64,000 nucleotides of DNA from Photobacterium toruni. GTDB lineage: Bacteria; Pseudomonadota; Gammaproteobacteria; Enterobacterales; Vibrionaceae. The position numbers and the translations under genes are program-made. Position 1 is the first letter of the stretch, and each line of letters begins with the position of its first letter. Below, piece after piece: positions 8,871-17,971 of the stretch. The stretch is taken from positions 434,001 through 498,000 of the forward strand of contig NZ_AP024854.1 of the NCBI RefSeq assembly GCF_024529955.1. The letters run 5' to 3'. The notes beneath the pieces were generated by a model. The model made no database searches and was not told where the DNA came from. It saw only the letters and a program-made list of their open reading frames with translations.

Positions 8871-9581
8871 TCAAAAATTGGCTTTTTCACATGCCTCAAC
8901 AACGAAAGTATTGTGATTACCTTGTTTAGCCGCAATCAGTTGATCACGTTGGCACTCCCATTGTGTCACTGGGTATTGTTTATGCCATGCTGCCATTAAT
9001 TGTCGTTGCTGTTTTGATAGTGAAAAATCATATTGTTGGTTCATGTATAAGTAAGTACGCGCTATTGCTCCACGTGCTGATTCTGGAGGGTTTGCGCGTT
9101 TATTTTTAAAATCTATTCGCATTTTGCATTGCCCATAACTAACACCACTATCGTCATTCCAAGGTCTGAAATTAAAGTTAGAACGATCGCCATTTACCTC
9201 TCCGATAGCTGGGGTTAAATTGTGAAGATCAGCCTCCATTACTCTAAATTTTTGAACCTTCTTACAGGCTTTGCGGCCGCCTTCTTGCCAACACTGAAGT
9301 TGATGACCAAATTGCCATGCAGGAACAACATGCTCCCACTCAATACGACTTGCGCGTCGCTGTTGTTTTCTGACTTTATAACCACATTGTTCTAATTCAG
9401 GTACACCTTTTTTATTGACCCATTTAATTGGGCAGCCACAATAAAAACTAACGGGATGTGCTTGATAGATTTCAACAGCGATTTTTTTTGATTTAGCAAA
9501 AGAGGTTGAAGAAGAAGGGTCTGCAACAGTAACTGTAGGTATCAATGCGGCGAAGATAAGCCAGTTAGATGGAAATTTCAT
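8871..9581 (-). CDS. endA: Secreted/periplasmic endonuclease I (Dns/EndA)
   Basis: Extracellular or periplasmic deoxyribonuclease of the endonuclease I family, 236 aa. An N-terminal signal peptide ([20 protein letters not shown]) is followed by the mature enzyme. [14 protein letters not shown] contains the catalytic His of the beta-beta-alpha metal nuclease fold; [16 protein letters not shown] is the second conserved block with metal-ligand residues. Several cysteines suggest disulfides, as in Vibrio Dns. The ATG at 9581 is preferred to the in-frame TTG upstream. In vibrios this nuclease limits DNA uptake. Confidence 0.95.
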   Translation of the reverse strand: MKFPSNWLIFAALIPTVTVADPSSSTSFAKSKKIAVEIYQAHPVSFYCGCPIKWVNKKGVPELEQCGYKVRKQQRRASRIEWEHVVPAWQFGHQLQCWQEGGRKACKKVQKFRVMEADLHNLTPAIGEVNGDRSNFNFRPWNDDSGVSYGQCKMRIDFKNKRANPPESARGAIARTYLYMNQQYDFSLSKQQRQLMAAWHKQYPVTQWECQRDQLIAAKQGNHNTFVVEACEKANF

Positions 9582-9704
9582 TGAATATCCCAATAAAAAA
9601 TAAACAGTAGTTTTAGCTTACTGATATTTATCTTTTTGGGAGGGTGCAGACGCTATGCTGTAACTGTTAATTCACGTTATTACTATAACTGAACATTATT
9701 CTGA

Positions 9705-10196
9705 TTATTGAGCATCAGTCTTATATTGTAACGGTTGTTTGCATTTGCGACAGTGGTAGCTCGCTTGACCGCGTTTAACCTTATTATGGCGACGAATAGT
9801 GAGTGGGTATTCACTACATGGGCAGTGGTAAATATAAGTTGTGCCTGCTACTGAACTGACATTAAAGTTGTGAGTAGTTTTAGGTTCGACATTAAACACA
9901 GCTGTCATGATTATTTGCCATTCGCGACCATGAGGACGAACGCGACCAAAGTGTTTAAATACCACTAAATGGGCAACTTCGTGAGCAACTACCTCATTGA
10001 TAAAGGCATCAGGATTTTCAGCCAGCAAGATGGGGTTAAAGCGTAATTCCCATTTTTGTAGATGGGCTGTTCCGGCAATTTTTCCACGCTGATTAAAATT
10101 TACAGTGGGCATAGGCAGGCGTTTATTGAGGCGTTGATTAGCATGTTTGATGCAGCACTCTACGTGAGTAAGCACTTGCTTTTGTAGCGGTGTCAT
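9705..10196 (-). CDS. sprT: SprT family zinc metalloprotease
   Basis: SprT-like protein, 163 aa, with a HExxH zinc-protease motif (VVAHEVAHLVVFKHFG, residues about 70-85) and a C-terminal zinc ribbon built from YHCPCSEYPL and YHCRKCKQPL. The family is related to eukaryotic SPRTN, a protease for DNA-protein crosslinks; the bacterial role is inferred only. It lies between endA and metK in the same orientation, with separate intergenic gaps on both sides, so is probably monocistronic. Confidence 0.92.
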   Translation of the reverse strand: MTPLQKQVLTHVECCIKHANQRLNKRLPMPTVNFNQRGKIAGTAHLQKWELRFNPILLAENPDAFINEVVAHEVAHLVVFKHFGRVRPHGREWQIIMTAVFNVEPKTTHNFNVSSVAGTTYIYHCPCSEYPLTIRRHNKVKRGQASYHCRKCKQPLQYKTDAQ

Positions 10197-10295
10197 AGTG
10201 TGAAATACCCTAGATTAATCGATTGTGCAGCAGAGAATAAACGTGATCGACTATACACGGCAGGATAAATATTGACGATTATTTTATTTTATATA

Positions 10296-10322
10296 TAAAA
10301 AAGGGACGAATAATCGTCCCTT
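10296..10322 (-). terminator. metK terminator
   Basis: AAGGGACGA (10301-10309) pairs with TCGTCCCTT (10314-10322); on the minus strand the stem is followed by TTTTTTAT. Confidence 0.85.
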
Positions 10323-10348
10323 AGTATTTGATAAACTTAAATTTATTA

Positions 10349-11503
10349 TTATTTAAGTTTAGCGAAGTCGCGTAGTGCGTCTACTTTGTCTGTTTTTTCC
10401 CAAGGGAATTCTTCACGACCAAAGTGACCATATGCAGCCGTCTTTTTGTAGATAGGCTGAAGTAGGTTTAACATTTCTTGTAGGCCGTATGGGCGTAGGT
10501 CGAAGTGTTGACGAACTGCTTCAATGATAATTTCTTGATGGACTTTCTCAGTACCGAACGTTTCAATCATGATAGACGTTGGATCAGCAACACCGATAGC
10601 GTATGAAAGTTGAATTTCACAACGGTCAGCCATACCAGCGGCAACGATATTTTTCGCTACATAACGTGCTGCGTATGCTGCTGAACGGTCAACTTTTGAT
10701 GGATCTTTACCTGAGAATGCACCGCCGCCGTGACGTGCTGCACCGCCGTAGGTATCAACGATAATTTTACGACCTGTTAAGCCACAGTCACCCATTGGGC
10801 CACCGATAACGAAACGACCGGTTGGGTTGATAAAGAATTTAGTTTCTTTACGTAACCACTCTTCAGGTAGTACGGGTTTGATGATTTCTTCCATTACAGC
10901 TTCACGTAGATCCGCTGTTGAAATTGAATCACTGTGCTGAGTTGATAATACAACTGCATCAATACCAACAATTTTACCTTGATCGTATTCAAACGTTACT
11001 TGAGATTTAGCATCAGGACGTAACCAAGGTAGGCTGCCGTTCTTACGTACAAGCGCTTGACGTTGAACAAGACGGTGTGCGTAAGTAATTGGTGCAGGCA
11101 TTAACTCTTTAGTTTCGTTGGTTGCATAACCAAACATAATACCTTGGTCACCAGCGCCCTGCTCTTTAGGGTCTGCTTTATCAACGCCTTGGTTGATGTC
11201 TGGTGATTGCTTACCAATGGTATTTAAAACAGCACAAGAATTAGCATCAAAGCCCATATCCGAATGAATATAACCAATTTCACGGACTGTTTCACGAGTG
11301 ATTTCTTCGATATCAACCCAAGCAGATGTTGTTACTTCGCCACCGACCATTACCATGCCAGTTTTTACGTAAGTTTCACAAGCAACACGTGCTTTAGGAT
11401 CTTGTTCTAAAATTGCATCCAAGACTGCGTCTGAAATTTGATCTGCAATTTTATCTGGATGTCCTTCTGATACCGATTCAGAAGTAAACAGATGTTTAGC
11501 CAT
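10349..11503 (-). CDS. metK: S-adenosylmethionine synthase
   Basis: Makes SAM from methionine and ATP, 384 aa. [20 protein letters not shown] at the N-terminus contains the ATP-binding His (GHPDK). [12 protein letters not shown] is signature 1, and [19 protein letters not shown] is signature 2 with the phosphate-binding lysines. I start at the MAKHLF methionine, 12 bases inside the open frame, matching the family. The upstream region carries an array of MetJ boxes, so repression by MetJ with SAM as corepressor is expected. Confidence 0.98.
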   Translation of the reverse strand: MAKHLFTSESVSEGHPDKIADQISDAVLDAILEQDPKARVACETYVKTGMVMVGGEVTTSAWVDIEEITRETVREIGYIHSDMGFDANSCAVLNTIGKQSPDINQGVDKADPKEQGAGDQGIMFGYATNETKELMPAPITYAHRLVQRQALVRKNGSLPWLRPDAKSQVTFEYDQGKIVGIDAVVLSTQHSDSISTADLREAVMEEIIKPVLPEEWLRKETKFFINPTGRFVIGGPMGDCGLTGRKIIVDTYGGAARHGGGAFSGKDPSKVDRSAAYAARYVAKNIVAAGMADRCEIQLSYAIGVADPTSIMIETFGTEKVHQEIIIEAVRQHFDLRPYGLQEMLNLLQPIYKKTAAYGHFGREEFPWEKTDKVDALRDFAKLK

Positions 11504-11572
11504 TGATGGTCTCACTTATATTCATAAATTTGGTAGAACGGTAGCGGTAATACTGATACTGCACTGCATTCT

Positions 11573-11612
11573 ATACGTTTATATGTATAGAGCTACCTCC
11601 GTCTAGACGTCT
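11573..11612 (-). promoter_or_regulatory. MetJ operator array (met boxes) upstream of metK
   Basis: Consecutive 8-bp units in exact register: ATACGTTT (6 of 8 to AGACGTCT), ATATGTAT (5 of 8), AGAGCTAC (4 of 8), CTCCGTCT (5 of 8) and a perfect AGACGTCT at 11605-11612. Tandem 8-bp boxes with at least one near-consensus copy are how MetJ dimers bind cooperatively. It lies 70-110 bases before the metK start. Confidence 0.85.
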
Positions 11613-11772
11613 ATAATACCCCTGCCAGTTATAAAATCAACAATGTAATCTGTAAGGATTTAGACAAAAACCGCATTGATGCAAGGTTATGGTTTTTATT
11701 GTTACTGTTTTGAATACAAAAACTTAAAATTGAATAGATTGCATATTGTTGAATAAACTGGATTTTTTAAAA

Positions 11773-11788
11773 ACGAAAACGTTTGCAG
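11773..11788 (+). promoter_or_regulatory. PurR-like operator upstream of tkt
   Basis: ACGAAAACGTTTGCAG matches 14 of 16 positions of the reversed E. coli PurR consensus (ACGCAAACGTTTTCGT). Cra, another LacI-family regulator, has a related AAACGTTT core, so the regulator's identity is an inference. Confidence 0.5.
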
Positions 11789-11895
11789 TCAATGGCATCT
11801 ATTTGAGACAATATTGAAACGAAATTAAGTGCTCGCTGATAAATAGCGACATTATTTATTCGTAAATTATTATTTTATGACTATTTGGAGCAGAT

Positions 11896-13908
11896 ATGTC
11901 TTCTAGCAATGCGGTGTCTCGTAAAGAACTAGCCAATGCAATTCGTGCACTTAGTATGGATGGTGTGCAACAAGCGAACTCAGGTCATCCGGGTGCGCCG
12001 ATGGGAATGGCAGATATTGCTGAAGTATTGTGGCGTGATCATTTGAATCATAATCCACAAAATCCAAACTGGGCTGATCGTGATCGTTTCGTATTATCAA
12101 ACGGCCATGGCTCAATGCTTATTTACTCTCTGCTTCATTTGACAGGTTATGATTTATCAATTGATGATCTTAAAAATTTCCGTCAATTACACTCAAAAAC
12201 ACCAGGTCATCCAGAATACGGTTACGCGCCAGGTGTTGAAACGACTACCGGTCCTTTAGGTCAAGGCATTACCAATGCGGTGGGTATGGCACTGGCAGAA
12301 AAAGCCATGGCAGAGCAATTTAACCAGCAAGGGCATGAGATTGTCGATCACTATACCTACACCTTTATGGGTGATGGTTGCATGATGGAAGGTATCTCTC
12401 ATGAAGCATGTTCATTAGCTGGTACTCTCGGTCTTGGTAAGCTAATTGCGTTCTGGGATGACAACGGCATCTCTATTGATGGTGAAGTAGAAGGCTGGTT
12501 TACTGATGACACAGCCAAACGCTTTGAAGCTTATGGCTGGCATGTAATTTCAACTGTTGATGGCCATGATGCTGACGCGATCAATGCTGCGATTGCTGCT
12601 GCACAAGCTGAAACAGCAAAACCAACCCTTATTTGCTGCCAAACCATTATTGGCTTTGGTTCACCGAATAAAGCCGGTTCACATGACTGTCACGGCGCGC
12701 CATTAGGTGCAGAAGAAATTGCTGCTGCGCGTGAATTCTTAGGTTGGAACCACGGTCCATTTGAAATTCCTGCTGATATTGCGGCAAAGTGGAATGCTAT
12801 TGAAGCGGGTAATGCGAAAGAAACCGCGTGGGAGCAAAAGTTTGCCGCTTATAGCGCAGCTTACCCTCAATTAGCGGCTGAATTTACTCGTCGAATGAAC
12901 GGTGACTTACCAACTAACTGGGACGCTGAAACTTCAAAGATCATCACCGATCTGCAAGCGAACCCTGCCAATATCGCATCACGTAAAGCATCACAAAATG
13001 CACTAGAGGCGTACGGTCAGTTATTACCTGAGTTTATGGGTGGCTCTGCTGATTTAGCACCATCAAACTTAACCATGTGGTCAGGTTCTAAATCACTGAC
13101 ACCGACTGATGCATCTGGCAACTACATTCACTATGGCGTACGTGAATTTGGTATGACGGCCATCATTAACGGTATTGCATTACACGGTGGTTTTGTTCCT
13201 TATGGTGCAACCTTCCTTATGTTTATGGAATACGCCCGTAATGCACTGCGTATGGCAGCTTTGATGAAGGTGCAAAATATTCAGGTTTACACTCACGACT
13301 CCATTGGTTTGGGTGAAGATGGTCCAACACACCAGCCAGTAGAGCAGGTTGCATCACTTCGTTTAACACCCAATATGAGTACGTGGCGTCCTTGTGATCA
13401 GGTTGAATCTGCGGTTGCTTGGAAATATGCGATAGAGCGTAAAGATGGTCCAACAGCGTTAATTTTCTCGCGTCAAAACCTTGATCAGCAGGATCGTAAT
13501 GCAGAGCAAGTAGCGAACATCACTAAAGGTGGCTACATTCTTAAAGATTGTGCTGCTGAGCCTGAGCTTATTTTAATTGCGACAGGCTCTGAAGTGGGTA
13601 TTGCAGCACAAGCGTACGCAGAGTTAACCGCTGCGGGTCGTCAAGTTCGTTTGGTTTCTATGCCTGCGACGGATTTATTTGATAAGCAAACTGCCGCTTA
13701 CCGTGAAAGTGTATTACCTGCAAATGTAACTGTGCGTATTGCTATTGAAGCGGGTATTGCGGATTACTGGTACAAATATGTGGGTCTTAACGGTCGCATT
13801 ATCGGGATGACAACTTTTGGTGAGTCAGCCCCTGCCGATGAGCTATTTAAGATGTTTGGTTTTACGGTAGAAAATATCGTTAAGAATGCCAATGAGTTAC
13901 TTGGGTAA
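11896..13908 (+). CDS. tkt: Transketolase
   Basis: Thiamine-diphosphate enzyme moving two-carbon units in the non-oxidative pentose phosphate pathway, 670 aa. The N-terminal domain has [20 protein letters not shown] and the TPP-binding motif [13 protein letters not shown]... running to the conserved [10 protein letters not shown]. The middle domain has [14 protein letters not shown] and [18 protein letters not shown]. Length is standard. A TTTGGAGCAGAT ribosome site precedes the ATG. In relatives tkt is followed at once by epd-pgk-fbaA; here about 20 kb of accessory DNA intervenes. Confidence 0.97.
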   Translation: MSSSNAVSRKELANAIRALSMDGVQQANSGHPGAPMGMADIAEVLWRDHLNHNPQNPNWADRDRFVLSNGHGSMLIYSLLHLTGYDLSIDDLKNFRQLHSKTPGHPEYGYAPGVETTTGPLGQGITNAVGMALAEKAMAEQFNQQGHEIVDHYTYTFMGDGCMMEGISHEACSLAGTLGLGKLIAFWDDNGISIDGEVEGWFTDDTAKRFEAYGWHVISTVDGHDADAINAAIAAAQAETAKPTLICCQTIIGFGSPNKAGSHDCHGAPLGAEEIAAAREFLGWNHGPFEIPADIAAKWNAIEAGNAKETAWEQKFAAYSAAYPQLAAEFTRRMNGDLPTNWDAETSKIITDLQANPANIASRKASQNALEAYGQLLPEFMGGSADLAPSNLTMWSGSKSLTPTDASGNYIHYGVREFGMTAIINGIALHGGFVPYGATFLMFMEYARNALRMAALMKVQNIQVYTHDSIGLGEDGPTHQPVEQVASLRLTPNMSTWRPCDQVESAVAWKYAIERKDGPTALIFSRQNLDQQDRNAEQVANITKGGYILKDCAAEPELILIATGSEVGIAAQAYAELTAAGRQVRLVSMPATDLFDKQTAAYRESVLPANVTVRIAIEAGIADYWYKYVGLNGRIIGMTTFGESAPADELFKMFGFTVENIVKNANELLG

Positions 13909-13940
13909 TATGAATTTTTAGCCTCAAGTTTTTCCTTTAT

Positions 13941-13968
13941 AAAGACCGCTAATTGCGGTCTTTTTTTA
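13941..13968 (+). terminator. tkt terminator
   Basis: AGACCGC pairs with GCGGTCT around a short AT loop, followed by TTTTTTT (13961-13967). Confidence 0.85.
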
Positions 13969-14083
13969 TGTCGATAATTCCAGTTGACCATTAAAGTGAA
14001 CGGCAGTATTTAACGATAATTCGCATTATTAAAACTAATTCGAAGCGATTGTTTTTATCGCTTTAAAAGCGTAAGAGAATACC

Positions 14084-14089
14084 TATAAT
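14084..14089 (+). promoter_or_regulatory. Candidate -10 element for the 27-aa ORF
   Basis: A perfect TATAAT lies 95 bases before the small ORF; no strong -35 hexamer is visible 16-18 bases upstream. Confidence 0.35.
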
Positions 14090-14183
14090 GAGCCTTATCG
14101 AGACACGACCACAAGCCTTATAGAATCAATGGTTAGGCTATGGTTTCATTACTAAAAAAGCTTAGTTTTTTGAGGAAAAAGAT

Positions 14184-14267
14184 ATGACTGGTATCGTTAA
14201 TAAAATTATTGCACTTTACACGCCTGTATTCGCTCCTATGTATAAAAGCGGTAACATAACCAAGTAA
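14184..14267 (+). CDS. 27-aa small protein with its own terminator
   Basis: Short ORF reading MTGIVNKIIALYTPVFAPMY then KSGNITK. A good ribosome site (GAGGAAAAA, 14172-14180) sits at proper spacing, a TATAAT lies upstream, and a perfect 12-bp terminator stem follows at 14311-14344. The hydrophobic, amphipathic first 20 residues could associate with membrane. I do not recognise the family. The complete promoter-RBS-ORF-terminator layout argues for a real transcript; a small RNA with incidental ORF is the alternative. Confidence 0.5.
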   Translation: MTGIVNKIIALYTPVFAPMYKSGNITK

Positions 14268-14310
14268 AGTTGATGTTAGGGTTTTCCTTAACCATAAACT
14301 ATTTTTTAAG

Positions 14311-14344
14311 AAGGCTTTGAACCGATTGTTCAAAGCCTTTTTTG
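14311..14344 (+). terminator. Terminator of the 27-aa ORF unit
   Basis: AAGGCTTTGAAC (14311-14322) pairs perfectly with GTTCAAAGCCTT (14328-14339), followed by TTTTT. Confidence 0.9.
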
Positions 14345-14548
14345 TGTTTAAAGTTAAGCGTATTTAGTATAAAAAAATCAGTATTCATTAAAGCTATGCT
14401 TTTTGGTTATATTATTATATTTATAAATTCTGTTAGCGATGTATTTTGCTGACATTTGTCAATTTTTAGTTTTGTTACATTATTTATCTTTTCTTTCTTT
14501 TGATTATGATTAAAATAAACTCATAAGTTTACTTTTTAGAGTGTTGTG

Positions 14549-14893
14549 ATGAAAAAAGCTATTTTAGGATTATTAGTTGGTCTAGTTGCGATGACTTCTT
14601 TACCTACTCACGCTAATGGTTGGGGTAACTGGGGCGAGACTAAAAAAGGTCGCGTTGAGAGTGCTCGAATTTGTGGTAATAACGGTTATATCTTTAAAGT
14701 TCGTGATAGTTTTTATGTCGCAAAATATCAATCGGGTAAGCGTTTTGCTGTTGGCGTACCTGTGAAAGCACGTTTTGGCAAAAATAAATGGTTACGTGTC
14801 GAAGGGCTTAAAAACGACGGTAATTACCTTGTTAAGCGTAAGTACTACAGCCTTGCAAAAGCAAAAGCGAGCGCATGTGGTTTAGCGTGGTAA
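14549..14893 (+). CDS. Small secreted basic protein, unknown function
   Basis: 114-aa protein with a clear signal peptide: MKKAILGLLVGLVAMTSLPT with cleavage likely after the THA at residues 20-22. The mature part is rich in Lys/Arg and aromatic residues (NGWGNWGETKKGRVESARIC, then FYVAKYQSGKRF) and has two cysteines that may form a disulfide. I start at the ATG of 14549; the in-frame GTG just before it lacks support. No family recognised. A hairpin at 14915-14940 ends the unit. Periplasmic or extracellular location is predicted from the signal only. Confidence 0.75.
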   Translation: MKKAILGLLVGLVAMTSLPTHANGWGNWGETKKGRVESARICGNNGYIFKVRDSFYVAKYQSGKRFAVGVPVKARFGKNKWLRVEGLKNDGNYLVKRKYYSLAKAKASACGLAW

Positions 14894-14914
14894 ATCATTT
14901 GATATGAATTGTAG

Positions 14915-14941
14915 AAAGGTCGCTCAGGCGGCCTTTTTTGT
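14915..14941 (+). terminator. Terminator after small secreted protein gene
   Basis: AAGGTCGC and GCGGCCTT form a stem with one G-T pair, followed by TTTTTTG. Confidence 0.7.
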
Positions 14942-15164
14942 CTCTAAATATTGTGGAGATGCTGGTATTACGCCCGCTGTAACGGTGAGGCATTGTTATG
15001 ATGTTAGCAGGATATAACAGCTGACTTTTACAGAAGAGGCTAACCAATAGCATTTAAATGAGAATTTTGGAATTGAGTAACACTAACAACAAAATAATAA
15101 CGTTACTTGTAAGCTGATTGAGGCGAATAAAACGTTTTAAAATAGTTACCTTGGGGGGGGGTAC

Positions 15165-15233
15165 ATGAAGTATGATTACAAAGTGCGGGATAGATGGATA
15201 CTATTAAATACAGCCGTTTTTAGCGCAAAGTAA
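15165..15233 (+). CDS. 22-aa ORF directly after a G9 tract
   Basis: MKYDYKVRDRWILLNTAVFS then AK and stop. A run of nine G (15153-15161) lies 3 bases before the ATG, where it would act as or interfere with the ribosome site. It may be a remnant of a longer gene. No family recognised; existence as a protein is doubtful. Confidence 0.2.
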   Translation: MKYDYKVRDRWILLNTAVFSAK

Positions 15234-15434
15234 GACTTATATGTCGAGTAATAGGTCTTTGTGGCTTTAAAATCGTTTCTAGAGGCTATTGAATGGGACT
15301 TAGATAGGGTTAATATGGAGTGATTTTATGCATCTTATGAGTACCACTTCCTTGTGGTTTTTTATTTACCCTAGTTCTACAAATTATGTAAGAAGAACAA
15401 TAATTTGTATGCATCTTTAATTAAAAATGAATTT

Positions 15435-16622
15435 TTAGTGTGCTTTGATTAGCATTAATGAAAGCAACTCTTCATTTATACCAACTTCACTTCTTATTTT
15501 TTTTATGTCATTAATATAATCTTTATTATGGCTGCGCGTGCGATGATAAGTTTGTATTACTAAAATCACATCATCATCAGTCAATGGACGCATAGAAGCT
15601 AATGCTGATAATGCACCACGAATGATGAAAATATCATCAATTAAGTTATCGAATACTTGGCACATAGATTTTGAAGGGAAGTCATTTTCGTAGAATATAT
15701 AAATAATATAGTTAATCCAAATATGACTATTCTTAGCAAAGTATTCTCGATAGTGATTGGTGAAACCATGTTGAAGGATTTTGTATTGCTTATGGCTATC
15801 ACTTTTAGTAAGGCTTAGTGCATTAAGTAGCTGCTGGTATAATAAATTAAAACGTGAAGATGCTATTTTATAACTGTGAGATGAGTCTTGATTTATATGG
15901 TAGTTAAAAATTTTAATTAATAAGCTCGGATAGAAATCAGATGAAGTACGTTGCTCACTATATAGTTTTTCAAAGTCATTATTATTAATTTTTTCACAAC
16001 ATAACTGTAGTCTTTTTTGTAATTCTTCTATGTTATCTTTATGAGGTTCAATTAAACGTAATGTTACACCTATATAAAAAAGACGTTGTTCTAAACTAAT
16101 GTTATTAATAAAAAGAATGTCAATGATAAATTGTTGAACTGCTTCATACCAATTAGGGCGAGTATAGTTGTTTTCATCAAATGCATCGTTAGTGGTGTTT
16201 TTTTGATGAAACTGCATAGAAGTAGGGTTAAGTAATATTTGTCTTGCGGCTTCTGGACAAGATAAATATAAGTTGTGTTCTTTTTTATTACCACGGATTG
16301 TAGATGACCGAGGGTAGGTTTGACACGTCTGTGATAAACGTTGGTGACCATGCTCTTTATGTACTTCGCACAACCCGTTTTCTTCACGGAAAGGGCAAAC
16401 ACCGTCGTTATTAAGACGGATTTTTGCGTAATAAGGGGATGTATCACCTTTAGTTCGCATGATTACATCTGCTGATTTTACTTTTAGTGAACTCTTTTGA
16501 GTCATGAATTGATATGTTGATTTATCTATTGAGATATCCCAACTATGACAACAGTGGTCTTCACATTTTTCGGCAATGCATGAGAAATTTTTTATATATT
16601 CAGGCGTGATAATTAATCTCAT
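15435..16622 (-). CDS. fliB: FliB-like flagellin lysine-N-methylase
   Basis: 395-aa protein of the FliB/YkgJ-type cysteine-cluster family; FliB methylates surface lysines of flagellin and binds an Fe-S cluster. The N-terminus TPEYIKNFSCIAEKCEDHCC (C15, C20, C24, C25) followed by HSWDISID is the diagnostic block. Further cysteines follow in VCPFREENGLCEVHKEHG, SQTCQTYPR and SCPEAARQILL. No flagellin gene lies nearby, so the substrate is inferred. The gene is AT-rich like its accessory surroundings and has no close partner gene. Confidence 0.8.
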   Translation of the reverse strand: MRLIITPEYIKNFSCIAEKCEDHCCHSWDISIDKSTYQFMTQKSSLKVKSADVIMRTKGDTSPYYAKIRLNNDGVCPFREENGLCEVHKEHGHQRLSQTCQTYPRSSTIRGNKKEHNLYLSCPEAARQILLNPTSMQFHQKNTTNDAFDENNYTRPNWYEAVQQFIIDILFINNISLEQRLFYIGVTLRLIEPHKDNIEELQKRLQLCCEKINNNDFEKLYSEQRTSSDFYPSLLIKIFNYHINQDSSHSYKIASSRFNLLYQQLLNALSLTKSDSHKQYKILQHGFTNHYREYFAKNSHIWINYIIYIFYENDFPSKSMCQVFDNLIDDIFIIRGALSALASMRPLTDDDVILVIQTYHRTRSHNKDYINDIKKIRSEVGINEELLSLMLIKAH

Positions 16623-16879
16623 ATATTTATATTTTTCATCTCTAATTATTATTGATTAATGCATGTTATGCACGATTAATAAGGCGATCAAGTAAAACTA
16701 GATTTTTAGTTCAATCGTAAGGTGTTAAAAATTAAATAGGGTGAATTTTAAGCTGTATTTTTTGTAAATTTTTATTAAATGCTAACAATTTATAGACCTA
16801 TTAAGATGTGTTTCTTATTTTTAGATCTCGCATTTTAAGCTAATCTTTAAAGTAAAGATTGTAATTAATAGGTGTAGTT

Positions 16880-16948
16880 ATGGTAATGATAAGAAGATTA
16901 TTGGGAATAAAAAGCAAAGTAGAAAAAAAGAGCTTAAAGACAGGCTAA
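16880..16948 (+). pseudogene. Frameshifted copy of the 36-aa cassette ORF
   Basis: Begins MVMIRRLLGIKSKVEK exactly like the ORF at 25487, then loses four bases in an A-rich run and stops early (22 codons). Past the lesion the DNA still resembles the intact copy, so this is a degraded paralogue. Confidence 0.6.
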
Positions 16949-17022
16949 ATTTTGCCATATCACAGTCGGTAAGGCGCATATTTTGTTTACAAAAGCGGTT
17001 CATATAAATAGATTAACTGTTA

Positions 17023-17053
17023 AATACCGCCTAATTTGAGGCGGTATTTTTGT
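17023..17053 (+). terminator. Cassette terminator R1
   Basis: AATACCGCC (17023-17031) pairs with GGCGGTATT (17040-17048), then TTTTG. Confidence 0.8.
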
Positions 17054-17276
17054 ATGCAAGGTAGATTTAAAATAAATCTAAAGTATAGGGTCACTTAGCC
17101 GGCCTTTGCGATACAGTGTTAAGGCGAATACTTTAAGTGATTATCCCACCTACGTATACCTTATAAGTATATATAGACTATAAGTAATTCCTTATTAGGA
17201 AGTATAAGTTTATTTAATGATTTCTGTATATATTTTTTATGCATGAATGTAAGATGATATTTTATAATTTTTATTG

Positions 17277-17516
17277 ATGATGAGTTTTATTAAAATTCAG
17301 TTAGTAGATGGGATAAGTGTTAACGGAATTATTTCTGTTATTGGTGATGATGATATGGAATATGTTGTTATTAATAAAAATAAAATAATCGCATTAGTTA
17401 TTAACAATGAAAATTATGAGATTTCATTGCTGTTAACTAAAGGGAGATATGTAGATTTATCATTTAATAAATTAATAAATGAGTTTTATCGGGTAGAAAG
17501 AGAATTAGTTTCATAA
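17277..17516 (+). CDS. Hypothetical 79-aa protein
   Basis: AT-rich ORF starting MMSFIKIQLVDGISVNGIIS and running through YVVINKNKIIALVINNENYE. The alternation of hydrophobic and polar residues predicts mostly beta strands, somewhat like a small Sm/KOW-type barrel, but that is a guess from pattern only. No good ribosome site is seen. A terminator of the same type as the neighbouring cassettes lies 26 bases after the stop, now split by a MITE-like insert. This favours a real, possibly formerly expressed gene. Confidence 0.45.
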   Translation: MMSFIKIQLVDGISVNGIISVIGDDDMEYVVINKNKIIALVINNENYEISLLLTKGRYVDLSFNKLINEFYRVERELVS

Positions 17517-17544
17517 GCACATATAGTTTGTGATATTAAACACC

Positions 17545-17711
17545 GTCCATCGAGGTTAATGCCGTTCACTTAAGGATATTTTATTTGTTTTATGTACAAA
17601 ATAAAATATTCCAAATAGCAAAGAATCCAGCTATAGCTAGGTTCTTTAATTATCAAAAGCCTTTATCCATAAGGATTTCAGGCTTAAGTGAACGGCATTA
17701 GTCCATCGAGG
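17545..17711. mobile_element. MITE-like element with 11-bp target duplication
   Basis: The 145-bp element 17556-17700 has 18-bp perfect terminal inverted repeats: TAATGCCGTTCACTTAAG (17557-17574) and CTTAAGTGAACGGCATTA (17683-17700). It is flanked by direct repeats GTCCATCGAGG at 17545-17555 and 17701-17711. The interior is built of further hairpins (GGATATTTTATTT with AAATAAAATATTCC; a GCTATAGC-centred stem). There is no coding capacity. Size, ITRs and an 11-bp duplication fit a non-autonomous derivative of an IS4-type element; that family call is an inference. Confidence 0.85.
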
Positions 17712-17765
17712 CGGTCTTTTTGTGGTTGGACGCTGTATTTAGATAAAAGTCATACAGGGTGTCGA

Positions 17766-17813
17766 ATGATGGGTGTTTATGGTCTTAAAATTATTTCTAG
17801 GCGTGCTTTTTAG
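17766..17813 (+). other. 15-codon ORF similar to a segment at 15254
   Basis: Reads MMGVYGLKIISRRAF. The segment 15254-15292 reads GLCGFKIVSRGY, ending with a stop at the same place. Probably remnants of one repeated sequence, not proven peptides. Confidence 0.2.
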
Positions 17814-17971
17814 GTTTTTTGTATGTAGGGTAAATTTGAAATAAATCTATTTTGAGGTGTTTGAGCTGAGTTTTGAGTAATTTTAAATCTAATGGTGTTA
17901 TTGAATATGGTCGCTTAAGTGGTCTTTATCGTATGAGATGCATATTATAATATGGTTATTTCTATATTAAA

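Larger units (their letters stand above)
11504..11895. other. metK-tkt divergent regulatory region
   Basis: About 390 bases between the divergent metK and tkt genes. It holds the MetJ operator array near metK and a PurR-type palindrome about 110 bases before tkt; the rest is AT-rich with no ORF I can support. Confidence 0.7.
14894..15434. other. Gene-poor stretch with G9 tract and repeat remnants
   Basis: About 540 bases. Holds a terminator after the secreted protein, a nine-G homopolymer (15153-15161) four bases ahead of a 22-codon ORF, and a short segment (15254-15292) similar at peptide level to 17772-17813. Nothing else supportable. Confidence 0.5.
16787..17083 (+). repeat. Small-ORF cassette repeat, copy R1
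   Basis: Aligns by eye with 25373-25676: a shared opening (CTATTAAGATGTGTTTCTTA), a shared small-ORF start, the shared CACAGTCGGTAAGGCGCA, a terminator, then GGTAGATTTAAAATAAATCT. This copy has lost bases inside the ORF. Confidence 0.8.
16623..17276. other. Repeat block R1 and flanking AT-rich DNA
   Basis: About 650 bases without an intact gene. Bases about 16787-17083 are a diverged copy of 25373-25676 (see repeat entries), including a frameshifted small ORF and a terminator. The rest is AT-rich and unassigned. Confidence 0.6.

Noticed and set aside
14133..14333. Minus-strand 66-aa ORF over the 27-aa unit
   Set aside because: It runs antisense through the terminator stem and the better-supported small ORF, with no ribosome site.
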